64,000 nt of DNA from Tetrahymena thermophila SB210 (GCF_000189635.1 NW_002476463.1:1550001-1614000); one strand, 5' to 3'; positions 37,501 through 50,498 are shown, counted from the first letter of the stretch. Notes: generated by a model from the letters alone, not told the origin. Translations and numbers: made by a program.

Positions 37501-38424
37501 TTTTTTATTTTAAAAATACAACTTTTTAAGATTTTAGTATAACTTAATTAAATTTATTATTTATTAAATAAAGAGGAATACTTATACTATTTGAAACAGT
37601 TTATAAAATTAAATTTTCTCGAAATTGAGGTTTTATTAAATTCGAAACAACCTTCTTATAAAAATTTATGTTGAATTGTTATAATTTTTCATAAAAATGT
37701 ATTTATGTTTTGAAACTTGAAAAATATACATTAAAATATATATAATTGATATTTTATTGTCCATAATATTTATTCTAATTACCTATCTCCTTGTGCACCT
37801 ATGAGAGTATAGCTTGTACTACCACTAAATAAGCTTCAACCTTCTAGGTATCTAACTTTTCCTTGGAATTTCACTTAGATAAAAGCAAGCCAACTATTTT
37901 GTTAAAATTTCTAAATATATAATAATAGCATAACATATTTTTAAAACTCCCCTCCTATTAAATACAATAATATTTTAATTCTTAATTTTTTGTGTTTTTT
38001 TTTTGTTAATTATTTTTAAATATTTAGTAGATTGAGTTTAAAACATTTAATTTTTCTTTAATGAAAATTATTCCATATTAAATGAATTTATTTTATTTTT
38101 ATTTAGAAAATTAAAAAGATAATAATAATTTGAAAAGAATTAAAGTAGAAAAAAAATTTTAAATATTGAGAGTAATTAATTTTTACCCTATTAAAATAAT
38201 ATTATGATTAAATTAATGGATACTTATTTTGTGTTCCTTCAGCAATTTAGCTATAAACTGTGAATATGTTTGATAAAATAAGATAAAATATAACAAAAAT
38301 TTTATTTTGCGTTGCCTTTTAAGAATAAATAATATCCATTTATTTTATTCTTCTTGGAATTATTTTAAGTTTTTCATTTATTAATTATTAAAATATTAAT
38401 TTACATTTAAAGTAAGATAAAAGC
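37501..38424. other. Intergenic between MGCG copy 1 and the third LRR gene
   Basis: Divergent 5' flanks. A slightly GC-richer patch lies near 37780-37900 (ACCTATCTCCTTGTGCACCT and following), but no reading frame or RNA structure could be supported in it. Confidence 0.5.
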
Positions 38425-39279
38425 ATGAGCATTCAATATAAAATCAAAGACTAAACATAAACATTCAAATTATAATGGGAGGATTTAATAAATGAAAAAG
38501 ATGAAAACTAATAATAGGGAATTATATAAAAAGCAAATTAAAGATTTTTAGAAATTATTTCATCAGATTTTGATTGTTCAAAGTTTTCTAAAAATGAATT
38601 TCCAAAACAGTGGCTTAAATCGAATATAGTTAGATAATGCAAAAATTTAGCATATTTACAAATTTTTTTATCAGAAATATCATTTCACTTTTGTGGAATC
38701 AGCGAAATATGTTAAGCAATAGTAAAATGTGCATATTTAAAGCATATAGCATTAATTTTTTATAAGAATGATATTAATACTAACTTATCATTTTAGATAG
38801 GAGAGGCAATATCTTAATGTTAATTATTAGAAAATATTGAAGTGTCCTTTTTGCGTAATTATATTTTAGCTTAAGGTGCTGAAGAATTATGTAATTAGAT
38901 ATCAAAATGTAAGTTAGCTACTAATATTAGCTTAGAATTTAATAGAATAGGTATAGAAAATAATGATGAAACAAGCATCATAGGTGATTAACTATCTAAT
39001 TGCTAATAAATTCGCTATATAAAATTAGTAGTACTTTAAAATTAAATAAAAATTATTTCTGCAAAAAAATTATGTGTTGAGCTAAAGAAATTAAAAATCT
39101 TCAAATTAGAACTTATTATCCAAGCTCATTTAAATATTTTGGAAATTTACAAATATTTATAGCAAATGTAGAACTTAAATACTTTATTTATAAAATTTTT
39201 AGCATTAGATTAAATAGAAAATGTTTAATTACAAACAAAAATTAAAAAATGTTGCAAAAGAATTGTTAAAATTAATTGA
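38425..39279 (+). CDS. Leucine-rich-repeat-like protein, 284 residues
   Basis: Single exon, 284 codons plus TGA. After about 70 polar residues, regularly spaced L/I-rich units occur with the pattern C-x-x-L-x-x-[LI]-x-[LI] (CKNLAYLQIFLSEISFHFCG, CAYLKHIALIFYKNDIN, CQLLENIEVSFLRNYI, CKLATNISLEFNRIGIENND, CQQIRYIKLVVLQNQI). These are ribonuclease-inhibitor-type LRRs like those in the 4.9-kb gene, but here they are not separated by introns. There is no signal peptide or membrane helix. It probably acts as a protein-binding scaffold. The intron-free layout against the exon-per-repeat relative suggests a different history, such as retroposition or intron loss, though the two genes may simply be distant relatives. 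Confidence 0.82.
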
Positions 39280-41119
39280 AATTTTAAAAAATATAAAAAA
39301 TAGTAAGATATTTTCAATTTAAGTTTTGTTTTAAATTTATGTCTCCTTACGTTTATCAACTCTAATCTTTTTTAAATGGCAATAAATTTGTATTTCTTAT
39401 CTCTATAAAGTTTATTTATTAAATAATATAAAAAAAATTCTATTACAAGTAGTGTTTGTTATATTTAAATTTAATAAAACATTTTAAATAACAACATTTA
39501 ATAAACATTTATTCCAAAAATTTATCATTTAACTAGAATTCAAATATTTTTCTTTATTATTAAAGTAAATCTTTTAAGGGGAGGAAATGTATGTAAACTT
39601 ATTCATTTCCTAATTGAAAAATTTACAATTTTTTAATATAAAAAAGAAATTATAAATCTAAATAAAGACAAAACTTAAATAATATTACAAATTACTTATT
39701 GTTTGTTTTCGAAATTCAATTAAAAATAACAAATTTAATTTTGCGATTTCTTAATTTTTGTTAATATCTAAAAGTTTTTAATATCATCTTATCCTAACTT
39801 ATAAATAAAGTCTAATCATTTTTTTGAAAGAAGAATTTTTATTTTTTCTAAAAAAATACTACTTTTACATAGCCTTTTTATTAGTAACTTGATTAATAAT
39901 TGTGAATTATACTAATTTCATTGTAATTTTCTATATTCGCTCTATTAAATTCATTGTAATATTAACAGTTAACTTGCATTTTTTGATAATTAGGCGTACT
40001 ATAATATCTTGAGCTAAAATATAATTATCAAAATAACATCGATGTTTATTAATAAACAAAGCTATTATTTTACTTAATATCTCTGAATTGCTAAGCTAGT
40101 TTTAATAAGGTTCAATTCAAATTTATTGATGTATTATTTAAGTATTTATACTCACAAAAATAGTTGACTCCAAAAAAGTTGAATCATTTTTTAAATAAAT
40201 AAAGAATGATAAATATATAAATTGATCACATTATATTAGCCACTTTTTAAAAAATATATTTTAAATATGTTTTTAGTTATCAAGGTTTGATGAAATAATT
40301 TCTAAAAATCATTGATTAGTTTTTATACTTTAAATAAATTTTATTTACTTTCAATTTTTTTATTATTTAAATTCTCCCATTTTTATTAGAATAGTTGGGT
40401 TTAGATTTTGATTTGATATTAAATGCTCATATCTTTTCTTTTAAGTGTAAACTAATATTTTAATAATTAATAAAGGAGAATCTCAAAATACATAACAAGA
40501 ATGATTAAAATGAGTGGATATTACTGAATAGTTAAATTAACAACTAATAACCATAATATTTATTTGAATATTATTCTATCTTAATAAGAAAATTCTTAGA
40601 GAAATATTAAACCTCATTTTTTAAAAACTGTAAAATCTTTAAGCCATTAAATAAAAGTAGTGGTCAAAAAAAAATTAATATGTTTTACATATCTGTAATA
40701 AATCGATGGAAAATTACAAATTTTGTTATTCAATTTATTAAATTATCCAAAATAGAAAGAAATTAATTAGCTAAATAAATTTTAAAAATAAAAGATTTAA
40801 CTTTTTATCTCTAAAATCAGCAAAAATTAATAATTTTGTTTTACTTATCCCTTATTTTACAAAAAATTATTAAAGTTTAGATCTTTAACTTTTTAATCTT
40901 TTCCGATTAATCTGAGCTCATTATTAAATTTTTTGCTTAAGATTAAAAATTTTATTGATCAAATTCGCTGATATACAGCTATATGTCTTTTGATATTTCG
41001 ATTGTAAACAAAATATTAAAACATTGAATCACAAAGAAAAATAGATAAAATCCATTAATAATATAAGAAAAACAAACAATAAAATAATCTATATCTTTAA
41101 TAAATAATATATATCCAAC
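39280..41119. other. Intergenic 1.8 kb
   Basis: A/T-rich, between convergent 3' ends of the third LRR gene and MGCG copy 2. No reading frame, RNA gene or repeat structure worth calling. Confidence 0.55.
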
Positions 41120-41433
41120 TCACTCTAATATTTTCATTTTTGATATATGATTATATAAATCTTCTGCTACTTAAAGTCCTTTTTATAGATTATCTTCTTC
41201 ATCACTTTCATTTTTCTTTTTCTTTTTTTCTTTCTCTTTTTCTTTCATTTTTTTTTCTTACTCTTTTTTATTTTTGTCTTATTTTTCATCTTTTTTTTCT
41301 GATTTCTTAAGATCCACTTTCTCTTTATTTGCCTATAATAAATTATTTAAGTTTAATATTGATTAGTTCATTTAGTAATTATTACTTAGTCTTTCAACTT
41401 TGGATCATGAGCATTAGAAGAGCCGCAACCCAT
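41120..41433 (-). CDS. Small MGCG N-terminal, Lys/Glu-rich protein (copy 2)
   Basis: Two exons (41433-41386 and 41332-41120, intron 53 nt) join in phase 0 to 86 codons plus TGA. The start MGCGSSNAHD again gives a myristoylation (Gly2) plus palmitoylation (Cys3) context. The second exon is a Lys/Glu-rich helix-prone segment (EKEKEKKKKKNESDEED) that ends in a less charged amphipathic tail (GLQVAEDLYNHISKMKILE) absent from copy 1. Shared start, intron position after residue 16-17 and equal intron length show common origin. It is likely a peripheral membrane protein with an extended charged tail. Small acylated proteins of this kind can target flagellar or cortical membranes, but that is inference. 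Confidence 0.78.
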
Positions 41434-43802
41434 TTTTTTATTTTATAACAATTTTTATTTTTTTGTAAATATTAATTAAATTTTAACTATTTTTTAATAA
41501 ATTTTGAAGGATATTCAAATATTTTAAATAAATTTATCTAATCTTCGAATTTGAAAGTTTGGGTTTTAAGTAATAAACTTAAATTTTTATCTAATCGAAT
41601 TACGAGTTCCATAAAAAATTATAGTTTTATAATAAAATTCATTCAGCCTTAGAATTTCAATTCGAATCTACTTTAATTTCTAAGATATATTAATATTCGT
41701 TTTTTTACAGAAAAATATTCAAATATTTTGTAAAAAATAGTTTGTTATAAAATTAAAATATTATTGCAAGATAATAATATAACAGATAGCGCAAAACCTC
41801 AAAATACCTTGTTAATGAAATTTGATTTTTTGGGAGCTACCTCTCAAATTTTTAAGATTTAATTTTTTAAAATATGAGTAAAATTAAGCAAACTTATTTC
41901 AAAGGGTAAACATGAAATTACGATAATTAAAATATGAAAACAATTTAATTGTTTTAAGATGAATATATTGATAATATTAAAATAAAATAAAAAAAATTTC
42001 ATTGTTTTTTTAATAGTAAATAAATTTATTTTGTATATTGTTTTATATTCACTTTTTGGTTAGTTAAAAATAATAAACTTTTTCCAATTTTTGTAATGTA
42101 ATCTCTATTCTGTCCATGTGTTGAGGAGCCGAATTTAGAGGAAGTATGAAAGGTTTGTGTTAAATTTAAGATTAAAGTAATAAAAACATTTTATTAATAT
42201 CATAATATATAAAATGTTAACTAACAGTTTAAATCTAGCTTATAAAACTAAAGTTTACACTTTAGGTATCTATAAATAACATATTTAAAAGGATATGATA
42301 AATTTTTTATATAAGGCATATGAATAATTTTAATGTAATTAAATGAAAAATATAGAGTAACTTGAATAATTTTTTTTATATATTTATTAATTGCCTTAAA
42401 ATTCATAAAAAATAGCTAATAAATAACAGATATAAACAAATATTTTTTTCAATAGGAATATTATAGTTTATAGCTAACATCTTAAGTTTATTTTGAATCT
42501 TAATATCAAACAAAAAAACATTGTTTGTTGTTAATTATTAAATATGAATTTTATTCATTTTTATTTTATTAGGAATAGAAATACTACATTTGTTTTTTTA
42601 AAGTATTTCAAAAATTTAACATAAAAATAATATCTTTAGGATAAATTATTAATAAATAAATCTATTATTAGCAAATTAACCATTTTTTTTCATTTATTTT
42701 TTTCTCAAGTAGTTTTAACTTATTTATTTAAATATGTTGCTCTAACTATTCTATAAAAGACCAAAAATAAAACCTTTATTAAGTGTTAATTGACCAATTT
42801 AACTTAAATCAAATCAAATAAATTAATAATTAATAAATATACTTTAATCAATAGTTTTTCAAAATAAAATTAATTTATTCATTATTAAAATATTCCTTAG
42901 AGATTAAAAATTTCAAATTGATTTATTATCATTTTACTATAAGCAAATTTAAAATTTATTTTTTAATCTTTTTTATTTTGTATGTATTTTCAAAATGCTT
43001 TTCAATATAATATTAATTTTTAGTCTATTAACTTCCTAATTCTATTTTTTACAAGTTATTCTGAAATTTTATGCTTTTTATTAAAATTATCTTCACTTAT
43101 AAATTAAATTATAGGCGTAAAATTTTAATTAAATTTCTTTTTAAATCCTATAATTAATTTAATACCAAACAAATTATATTTTAGACAAAGTTCTATGCAA
43201 ATTTTAGAATAAAATGTAAATATTAATCAAAAATATTAATAAATAAATTGAATTTAGATAAAGAAAAATGACATTATTAATTTAATAAGTGATATTTATA
43301 GTTATAAATATAAAGCAAATATTTAGATGCAATCAAATAAAATAGTTTTTTTATTTGAATTATTTATAATTATAATTTTAATAAAAATCTAAATGTTATT
43401 TCACAAATTATTTTAAAACTTATTTTATATTTATGATAACAGTTTTATTATTGTTTTTGAATATCAAAATAAAATATGTTTAAGATTAATTAAATTAAAT
43501 TTTTTGAAAAATATAAATTTAATATGAAAATTAAATTATAATATTTAAAAAGTTAAAATATTTTATTTTGGTTTCATACAAAAATAGTAAATGCAAACCA
43601 ATTTTAGTTTATATTAAAAAATAAAAACTAATTTTTATGTAGGTTGATTTATTATTAATATATAAGTAAGTGTAAGTGTATTAATATATTGTTTTAAGTT
43701 GATTAAATCCTAAAAAATTTTACAACCACAAAATAATTAATTTATAAATTCATTAAATCTAAAATAAAGACTTTTTAGAATTCAAGTAATTTTATAGCTT
43801 CA
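41434..43802. other. Intergenic 2.4 kb with one small candidate gene
   Basis: A/T desert apart from a GC-richer patch around 42091-42165, annotated as a low-confidence two-exon small gene. No other feature was seen. Confidence 0.5.
42096..42323 (+). CDS. Candidate small two-exon gene, Cys-containing N-terminus
   Basis: A GC-richer patch in an A/T desert encodes MQSLFCPCVEEPNLEE from ATG 42096. It is followed at 42144 by GTATGA, and an AACAG acceptor lies at 42223-42227. Joining 42096-42143 to 42228-42323 keeps frame to TGA and gives 47 codons. The CPC doublet near the N-terminus could be lipid-modified, echoing the neighbouring MGCG genes. Against it, the second exon is low-complexity and a noncoding RNA would explain the patch equally well. 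Confidence 0.25.
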
Positions 43803-46800
43803 ATGCATTTAAATCGCACAAATGTATCATACTTAATTACTTAGTTAATATTTTTAATCTATGAAATTTTAACAAAGGAGAATATCATTTAGACATTAAG
43901 AAAAGCTTCTCACTTGAGGAATTCTATAGAAATAGATGCCCTGATTAAGTTTACTTCTTAAATTCCATTGTTTTAAAGCTATATTGAGTAGAAATTAGAT
44001 TAGATTCATAAAAAATGTTGCGAGCTAATGAAGTTAGAGTCGTTTTCAAAAGATTAGATTGTCTATCATATAGGTAAATGATCAATTAGCTTATTTTTAA
44101 TGATAAATTCCTTGCTTTCTTTATTTACAACTTTTTAAAAGAATAATCTATTTTAAACTTACAATTTAAATAATAGATAGCTTTAGCTAAAAATTTTTTG
44201 TTGTTCTCGATGGTAAAGTAGGAGTATATACGAAGATAAAAGATTAAAATGAATAAAATAACTCTAACGATTCATTGGACTATAAAATTAGTGAAAGGCA
44301 TAACAAAAAGAGCAAAAAATTGTTATAATTTGTTAAAGAATTAGGTCCTGGTTCATCTTTTGGTGAATTAGATTTAGAGGGTGATAAAGTAAAATTAAAA
44401 TAAAAGAGCAATTTTATTTATTTATCATTAAAATAAGCCCAGAGAAGAAACAATTAAATGTCTCTCAGATTGCAGCTTTGCTATTTTAAACAAAAGAGAG
44501 TTTTAAACTTTAATTAGATAATTTGAAGAGGAAAAGCTACTAAAGGAAATGGGGTTTTTCGCAAAGCTGCCTATATTTTAAGGATGGTATTTTACCAAAA
44601 TTAGAGATATTTATTAGTCAACTATTAAAATGAAACTTAAGAAAAACAGTATTGTATTTAAAGAAGGTTAGATATGTTAATATGTATATATAATAGCTTA
44701 AGGAGATTTTGTCGTAAATTCTATTAAAAATATAAATAAGTTTTCTTCATATTCCATTTTATTAATAGGCTAAAATGAAATTTGAATAATATAGTGGAAT
44801 AAATGATATTTTAGTTGAAGACTAGAAATCTATTTATAAAAATGAATTTTCTTCTAAAAAAGACTTAAAAGTAAAATAAGAAATATGTATTTATTATTTA
44901 ATGTTTTTATATATATTAATAAGATTTCTGTATTGTCGTATCCTGAAATGTTTGGTGAAGAAGATATAATAAAGCAGTAAAATAGGAGCTACTCAGTTAT
45001 TTGTGAAAGCAGTGAAGGCTGTCTACTAGCAATTAGTAAGGAAGATTTTATTAATAAAATCATGATAGACAGTAATTCTAACTAGTTTATCATGCAAAGA
45101 ATGGAAAATAAATCGTCTAATACTACAAACAGAGTTTAGAATATAGAGAATTTGCTATCTCAATATTCAAATTTTGTTATTGATGATAAAAGCAATAAGA
45201 GTAAAGAAAGAGAAAGTTTCAGCAGCTAAGTTAATAATAATCAAAGAAGATCAACTTTTATAACTTATTCTTAATCTAATTCTTTTATGATCCCTGAAAA
45301 TAAGCAGGTAAATAAATTTGAGTTTAAATTATAATTGTAAAAATATACTTAAATGATTTAATAAAAAGAAAGAGAATATTCCAATTAGATTTCCATCACC
45401 AAATAAGAGTAAAAATGAAGTCAGTGAGGATCAAAATGAGATAGCTTTACCTAAAAATGAGTATTTTCTACAAGAAATATAATAATTTAATTAATTTGGA
45501 TATAACGAATCTTTCGAAGAAGAGAACCCAATGATACCTACATCACCTATCCGAGATAAGAAAAAAAAAAGAACAATAAATTTAGATTAGCTCTAAAGAC
45601 CTGGTTCAATACATCTTTTAATAGAATAAGACAACATAAATAATTAATAGGAGTAGGTTTCTCCAATTAACAAGCAGAGATTATACAAATCATAAAGCTA
45701 ATCATTTATGAATTTATAGCCAACTACAAATTAAGCTACAACAGATAAATATATATTTAAACTTAAAGAAAACTATTAAAGCTCGTTGCAACAAAAACTA
45801 AGTGTTGAAAAAGCTTTAGAGCAACAACAGGAGATGGTTTCTTCTAAAAAATAAAGGTTGAGAGAATCGTTAACTAAAGATCCATTATCTGAAGGATTTA
45901 AAAAGTAACTACAAATAAGATTCTTCAACTAATTTAGAGAAACAAGTTTAAAGTCATTATAAGATCATATTCCTCAATAAATAGTTTAAGAGACACCAAA
46001 AAACATCAATGAAAATAGTTTGACAAAATACAGAATAGATTTAATGAAAAACAATAAAATAATTATACCATATTCAGGTAAATCAGGAGTTAAAAACTAT
46101 TTAAGAGACATGCAAAAAAAAGTTGATGAAAAATTAAAAAAAGAAAATGAAAATACTCCTCAGTCTTCTGATAATAAAGAGCAAGAATTTACAAACAACG
46201 TAATCAAATTATTTTTTTTTTAATTTATAGCATCAATTTAATTTTTCTAAAGAATAAAAGATCAAAGTCTGTCTTTTTTGAGAGAAACAAAGATCAATCA
46301 GTTAATTAAATTCAAAATATTATGCTTGGAAAAATTATAAATAATTATATGGAGAAAACTCAACAATCTCAAGGAAATTAAAATGATTAGAGAGTTTTAA
46401 AATTTAAAATGACACAAAACTCAAAGTAAAATTCCTGTTCAGATTAAAGACCAAATTAGAATTAAATTTCAAATTAAGATTCACTATAAAAAATGCAAGC
46501 AGATTCTAGAAAAAGCTCTATTTCAAATATGTCTAATACTTAGAAGTAAATAAATATATCAACAGTAATGGAGTTTAAAATAAAAAAGTAAGATATTACT
46601 CCTCACAAATTAGGATCAAAAGCTACTTCAACAAGAAGCATATAATCTAGTTTATCTTAATTCTCTCAAATAACGCCTATACATAATATGAATTTGAAAA
46701 TAAACTAGAGAGATGTTAGTCCCTTAATCAAAAGAATTAAGTAATCATAATTGCTTCCATTAACTTAAAGCTCAATTATAACAAAACAAAATTTAATTTA

Positions 46801-47227
46801 AGAGTATCAAAAGAATAGTTATCATATTTCTACTCATATAAAAATACAATAAGCACCTACATAAACTATCACTAATTTATCTTAGTCTGAAAACCAAAGT
46901 TAGTCTAACATAAATAATTAGTATTCTGTATAATCATTTACAGATTGTTTGGAAGGTGTAAGAAGTAAATCACTTAACAATTTAAGTAAAATTTAAAATA
47001 ACTCGTCTGTAAAAATGAACACTTTTGCAAAAATAAGTCCAAATTTATCTCCTTCAAAAAGAAAAAATATATAATAAATGCCTTTATATAAATTTTAAAT
47101 ACACCAACAAGCAAATAACAGATGCTAATCAGAAAATTAAGATAATATAAATAATCTAGGTAAATAAATAAATATTCAAAATAACTTTATTATTTCATCA
47201 AAAGCTAAATATACAAATTAAAATTGA
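43803..47227 (+). CDS. Protein with two cyclic-nucleotide-binding domains and a long disordered tail
   Basis: Seven exons: 43803-44073, 44177-44388, 44438-44713, 44769-44870, 44924-45307, 45369-46199 and 46253-47227, in frame to TGA (1016 codons). The first cNMP-binding domain (about residues 75-180) shows KFTSQIPLFQSY, DSFSQKFFVVLDGKVGVY and the phosphate-binding cassette GSSFGELDLEGDKPREETI with its Gly-Glu and Arg. The second (about 215-330) shows FKEGQICQYVYIIAQGDFV and YPEMFGEEDIIKQQNRSYSV. The remaining 650 residues are Ser/Asn/Gln/Lys-rich and probably disordered, with short Ser-Pro motifs. No kinase, channel or exchange-factor domain is present, so it may be a cAMP/cGMP sensor or regulatory scaffold. 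The ATG is the nearest in-frame one; a further upstream exon is possible. Confidence 0.88.
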
Positions 47228-47900
47228 TTATTATTAAAATACTATTAATTTAAAAAAAAAATTAGATAAATTCTTTAAATTATTATTTAACCATTTTGTT
47301 ATAAATGTAATATTTAAAAATTAATTTGCTTTTGAAATAAATTTTCAATTTAAAATAAAGTGACTGATTTATTTTAAATAATAATCATTAAATTAAATTT
47401 TAGTGACAAAAATATAATATAAAAGAAGAATTTTAAGAATATATTAATTATAATAAATGAATTTTATTTTAAAGTTATTTATGCTTTGAAATTTATTTAT
47501 TTTTTGACAGGTTTTATTAATTTTAATATTTACACATAAAATTGTTTGAGATGTTAATGTCTGTTTGTTAATTTACAAATAAATAGAAGTAAATAGTAAA
47601 ATACTTACAGAGAAAATTTGTTTGTGCATAATTATTTATATATTGAGGCTAATTTTAGAAATTATATTTAAAAGATATTGCAATTATTTCAGTTTTTTAG
47701 AAAATTTACTTTTTTATTTTGATAAATTTTATCAAAATGTTCGTTTTTTCAGTTCTCTATTTTTTATTGTTTCGATTCATTTCCCATTTCTACATACCAA
47801 AAATCCAATGATTTTTAGTTGTCAATAGTTTTTTTATAATACAAATGCATTTTATTAATTGATTACTAAACATTAATTAACGAAATTGATCTTAAATTAA
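47228..47900. other. Intergenic, convergent 3' flanks
   Basis: A/T-rich. An open plus-strand frame at 47622-47828 is a run of Phe/Ile/Leu/Tyr codons typical of chance in T-rich DNA. No gene is called. Confidence 0.55.
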
Positions 47901-49352
47901 TCAGTTTTTTTCTTTGATCTAAGTAGGTTAATTAGTGTTGACTTACTTTTTCATCTAATAAAATTTAATAAAACAAATAATTTATAAACAAATAAATTTT
48001 ATTAAAAAAATAAATTACTTGAAGATTGAGTTTTAATAGAGAATTTTGTGTATTGATATATTCATTTATAGCTTTTTGATTTTTGTTATGCAAAAAATTT
48101 ATTTAGTATAGCTCTCTCTCTATGCTACTGCATTCTTCCATTATTTAATTTCTCTCATTTATTTTTTTTCTTTTCCATATATTTCTATCCATATCTTAAC
48201 TTTATTCTGCCATCAATGGAGCTGAAACAAGTCCAATTGATGACTAATCAGCCTTTTAAGAAGAAGAACTTGAAACTTTACTAAAATTTTCAATTTATTT
48301 TTCTCCTTATCTCTCAAGAGCTAATCCAAGTGAATTTTATTTAATAATTTACTAGAATGATTCTAAATTTTCTTTTTATTCTACTGGAAGTGAATGAGGA
48401 GTTTATTAATTTTCATTTTTATTTTCCAACAGTAGTTTTTCATGTTTTTACTGCATCTCCAAAAAATTTGGATTGTTAAAATCTTAATTTTATTATTTTT
48501 ATTAATAGAGTTCAACCTATTCTTTATGCTTTTTTTTCAAGTCATTAAGTTAAACTAGCAGCTTTTCATAGTTTTCTTCCTTTTTTTCATCAAACCTATT
48601 TCAAAAATTAAAGAATTAGCTTAATTAATCATTTGCTAATTTAACAAATAAATAATCTATTTATCAAGTATTTTAATATAAATCTAATTTAAAAGCATTA
48701 AACCATTTAAATATAAATGTTACCTTTTCCAAGGGTTAAACTTAATTTTTTCTATGTTTTTAGTGCTTTAAACATTTTATAGAATATCATCATATTTTAG
48801 AAATGTCTTTTCACTCAAAGTAGGACTATTATTGCTAGAGAATTGCTGATTTTGCTTATTTGATTGCATTTTTTACATTTTATTAGAAGGAGTTATATTT
48901 GATGAAATCGAGTCTCCTTTTTTCTCTTTCTTCTTAACAATAAAGCTTTGAGGTCTTTGAATTTTTCTTTGAGACCGTATTGCCTTATTATCTGATTCAC
49001 TAAAAATATCTTCATCTTCATCATCTTTTTTATCACCAATAAATGCAGGTAAGTTATTATTTTCTCTGCTTGCACTTGCTTATCTTTTTTTTTGCATCTG
49101 TTAAAAATTATTACCCCTATATATCGAAGGTAAAATTAAATGAGTGCTTTGCTTTTTCATTTTTTAGCCACTCTCTGGATTTTATGGAGGAATATTTTAA
49201 ATTTATTATTAATTTTGATTGTTAGGAAAAGGCTTTGCTGATTTTTTAGGATTTTCTAATTTCATTTATTTAGGCAGTATTTATAAAAGAGGCTAAGGAA
49301 CATTTTATATTTATATTTGCTACTAGCTTGCAGCCTGTTTTCCTTTCTTCAT
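47901..49352 (-). CDS. Gln/Lys-rich coiled-coil protein, unknown function
   Basis: Three exons (49352-48724, 48595-48019 and 47954-47901) join in frame to 419 codons plus TGA; introns are 128 and 64 nt. The N-terminal half is Gln/Asn/Pro/Lys-rich and disordered-looking, with an acidic patch (DKKDDEDEDIFSESDN) followed by a basic one (RSQRKIQRPQSFIVKKKEKK). After the first intron comes FDEKKEENYEKLLVQLNDLK, the start of a coiled coil, then a Gln-rich linker. A second helical region (RKKINERNQIMEECSSIERE) runs almost to the end. The short last exon adds 17 polar residues. No domain is recognised. A cytoskeletal or basal-body-type structural role would fit the composition, but nothing in the sequence proves it. 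Its 5' flank is shared with no other gene; the CutC gene follows on the same strand. Confidence 0.75.
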
Positions 49353-49871
49353 AAGAATATTTATAAATTTAAATATAACTCTATCTTACAATATGATTTT
49401 TGACTTGTAAATTTTAAAAATAGAATGTGTAAATTCTTTAAATTAATAATATTGAATTACAAACTTATTTATTTGCTTGTGATCACCAATTATAACTCAA
49501 ATTAAATTAAAAATTGAAAATATTAGATTAAAAATTTATTAAATTACTGCTAATATTTTAAAATAATATAGAAAAAACAAAATTTCAAGACTGATAGAGT
49601 AATAATTATTTTTTAACAAAAATCCAAAAATAAACAAATATCAAACAAGCAAAAAAACTAACAAACACACATATTTTGTTCCTTGGAATAAAACAAAATA
49701 TTTTAGTAAATAAAATATTTTTTGAGCAACTTTGTTGATGAAAATTTAACATTTTTAGTAAAAAATTACATAAATTCTTTTAATTCAACAAGTAAATGAT
49801 TTTATTTATTGTCAAAATTAAAGTTAACCTAATTTTTATTTAGATTTTCTCTATAAAATTTTATTTCATAT
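49353..49871. other. Intergenic
   Basis: A/T-rich spacer between the coiled-coil gene start and the CutC gene end, both on the minus strand. Nothing is recognised. Confidence 0.6.
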
Positions 49872-50498
49872 TCAAACTATTTGAGTTCCATGTAATTGAG
49901 TAGCTTTAGTAAATTCTGCTAATTGCTTATAATTTTAAGAATTTATTCCTTTTCCTGGCATCACTTCAATTCTTCCATTTGCTTACTCAATTAATTTTTT
50001 CAAAACTTCCTAACCTTCTAAAGCATTTTTAAATTTTCCACCTTTTGTTAGTATTCTTGTAACCTTCAATTCTATCAATTTTTCTAAAGCTTAAAATTAG
50101 TCATCTACTTCATCAAAAGCCATGTGAAATGTTACCTTGAGTGGAGCTGATAGCTCTACAAACTCTTTAGTCAATTCAAAGTCGATCTATTTTTAATCTT
50201 TGGTTAAAAATCCAAAAACTACACCATCTACATTAAGCTACTTGCAAATTTTAATATCTTCTCTCATGATATCAAGTTCATCTTTACTGTAAGTGAAATC
50301 TCCACCTCTTGGTCTAATCATTACACTTTGTGGGATATTCAATCTTTCTTTACAAATTTTAATGGTTCCATAAGAAGGAGTAGTTCCTCCCTAAGCTAAA
50401 TTATCACATAGCTCAATTCTATGAGCTCCTCTATTTTAAGCCTCTAAACTTTGTGTATAGCTTTCAGTGCAAGACTCAAGCAAGATATTTTATTGCAT
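49872..50498 (-). CDS. cutC: CutC family (copper homeostasis-type) TIM-barrel protein
   Basis: Single exon, 208 codons plus TGA. The CutC signatures are present in order: RIELCDNLAQGGTTPSYG (about residues 28-45), VMIRPRGGDFTYS (about 59-71), VDGVVFGFLT (about 88), LKVTFHMAFDE (about 115), RILTKGG (about 142) and GRIEVMPGKGIN (about 169). The protein is shorter than the usual 240-275 residues because it ends directly after LHGTQIV and lacks the usual C-terminal extension. The family's FHRAFD motif reads FHMAFD here, with the Arg lost. CutC proteins were linked to copper tolerance in bacteria, and the human homologue binds copper, but the enzymatic role is unsettled. A cytosolic location is likely. 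Confidence 0.93.

Noticed and set aside
47622..47828. 68-codon plus-strand frame
   Set aside because: Phe/Ile/Leu run in T-rich intergenic DNA. No start context or similarity.
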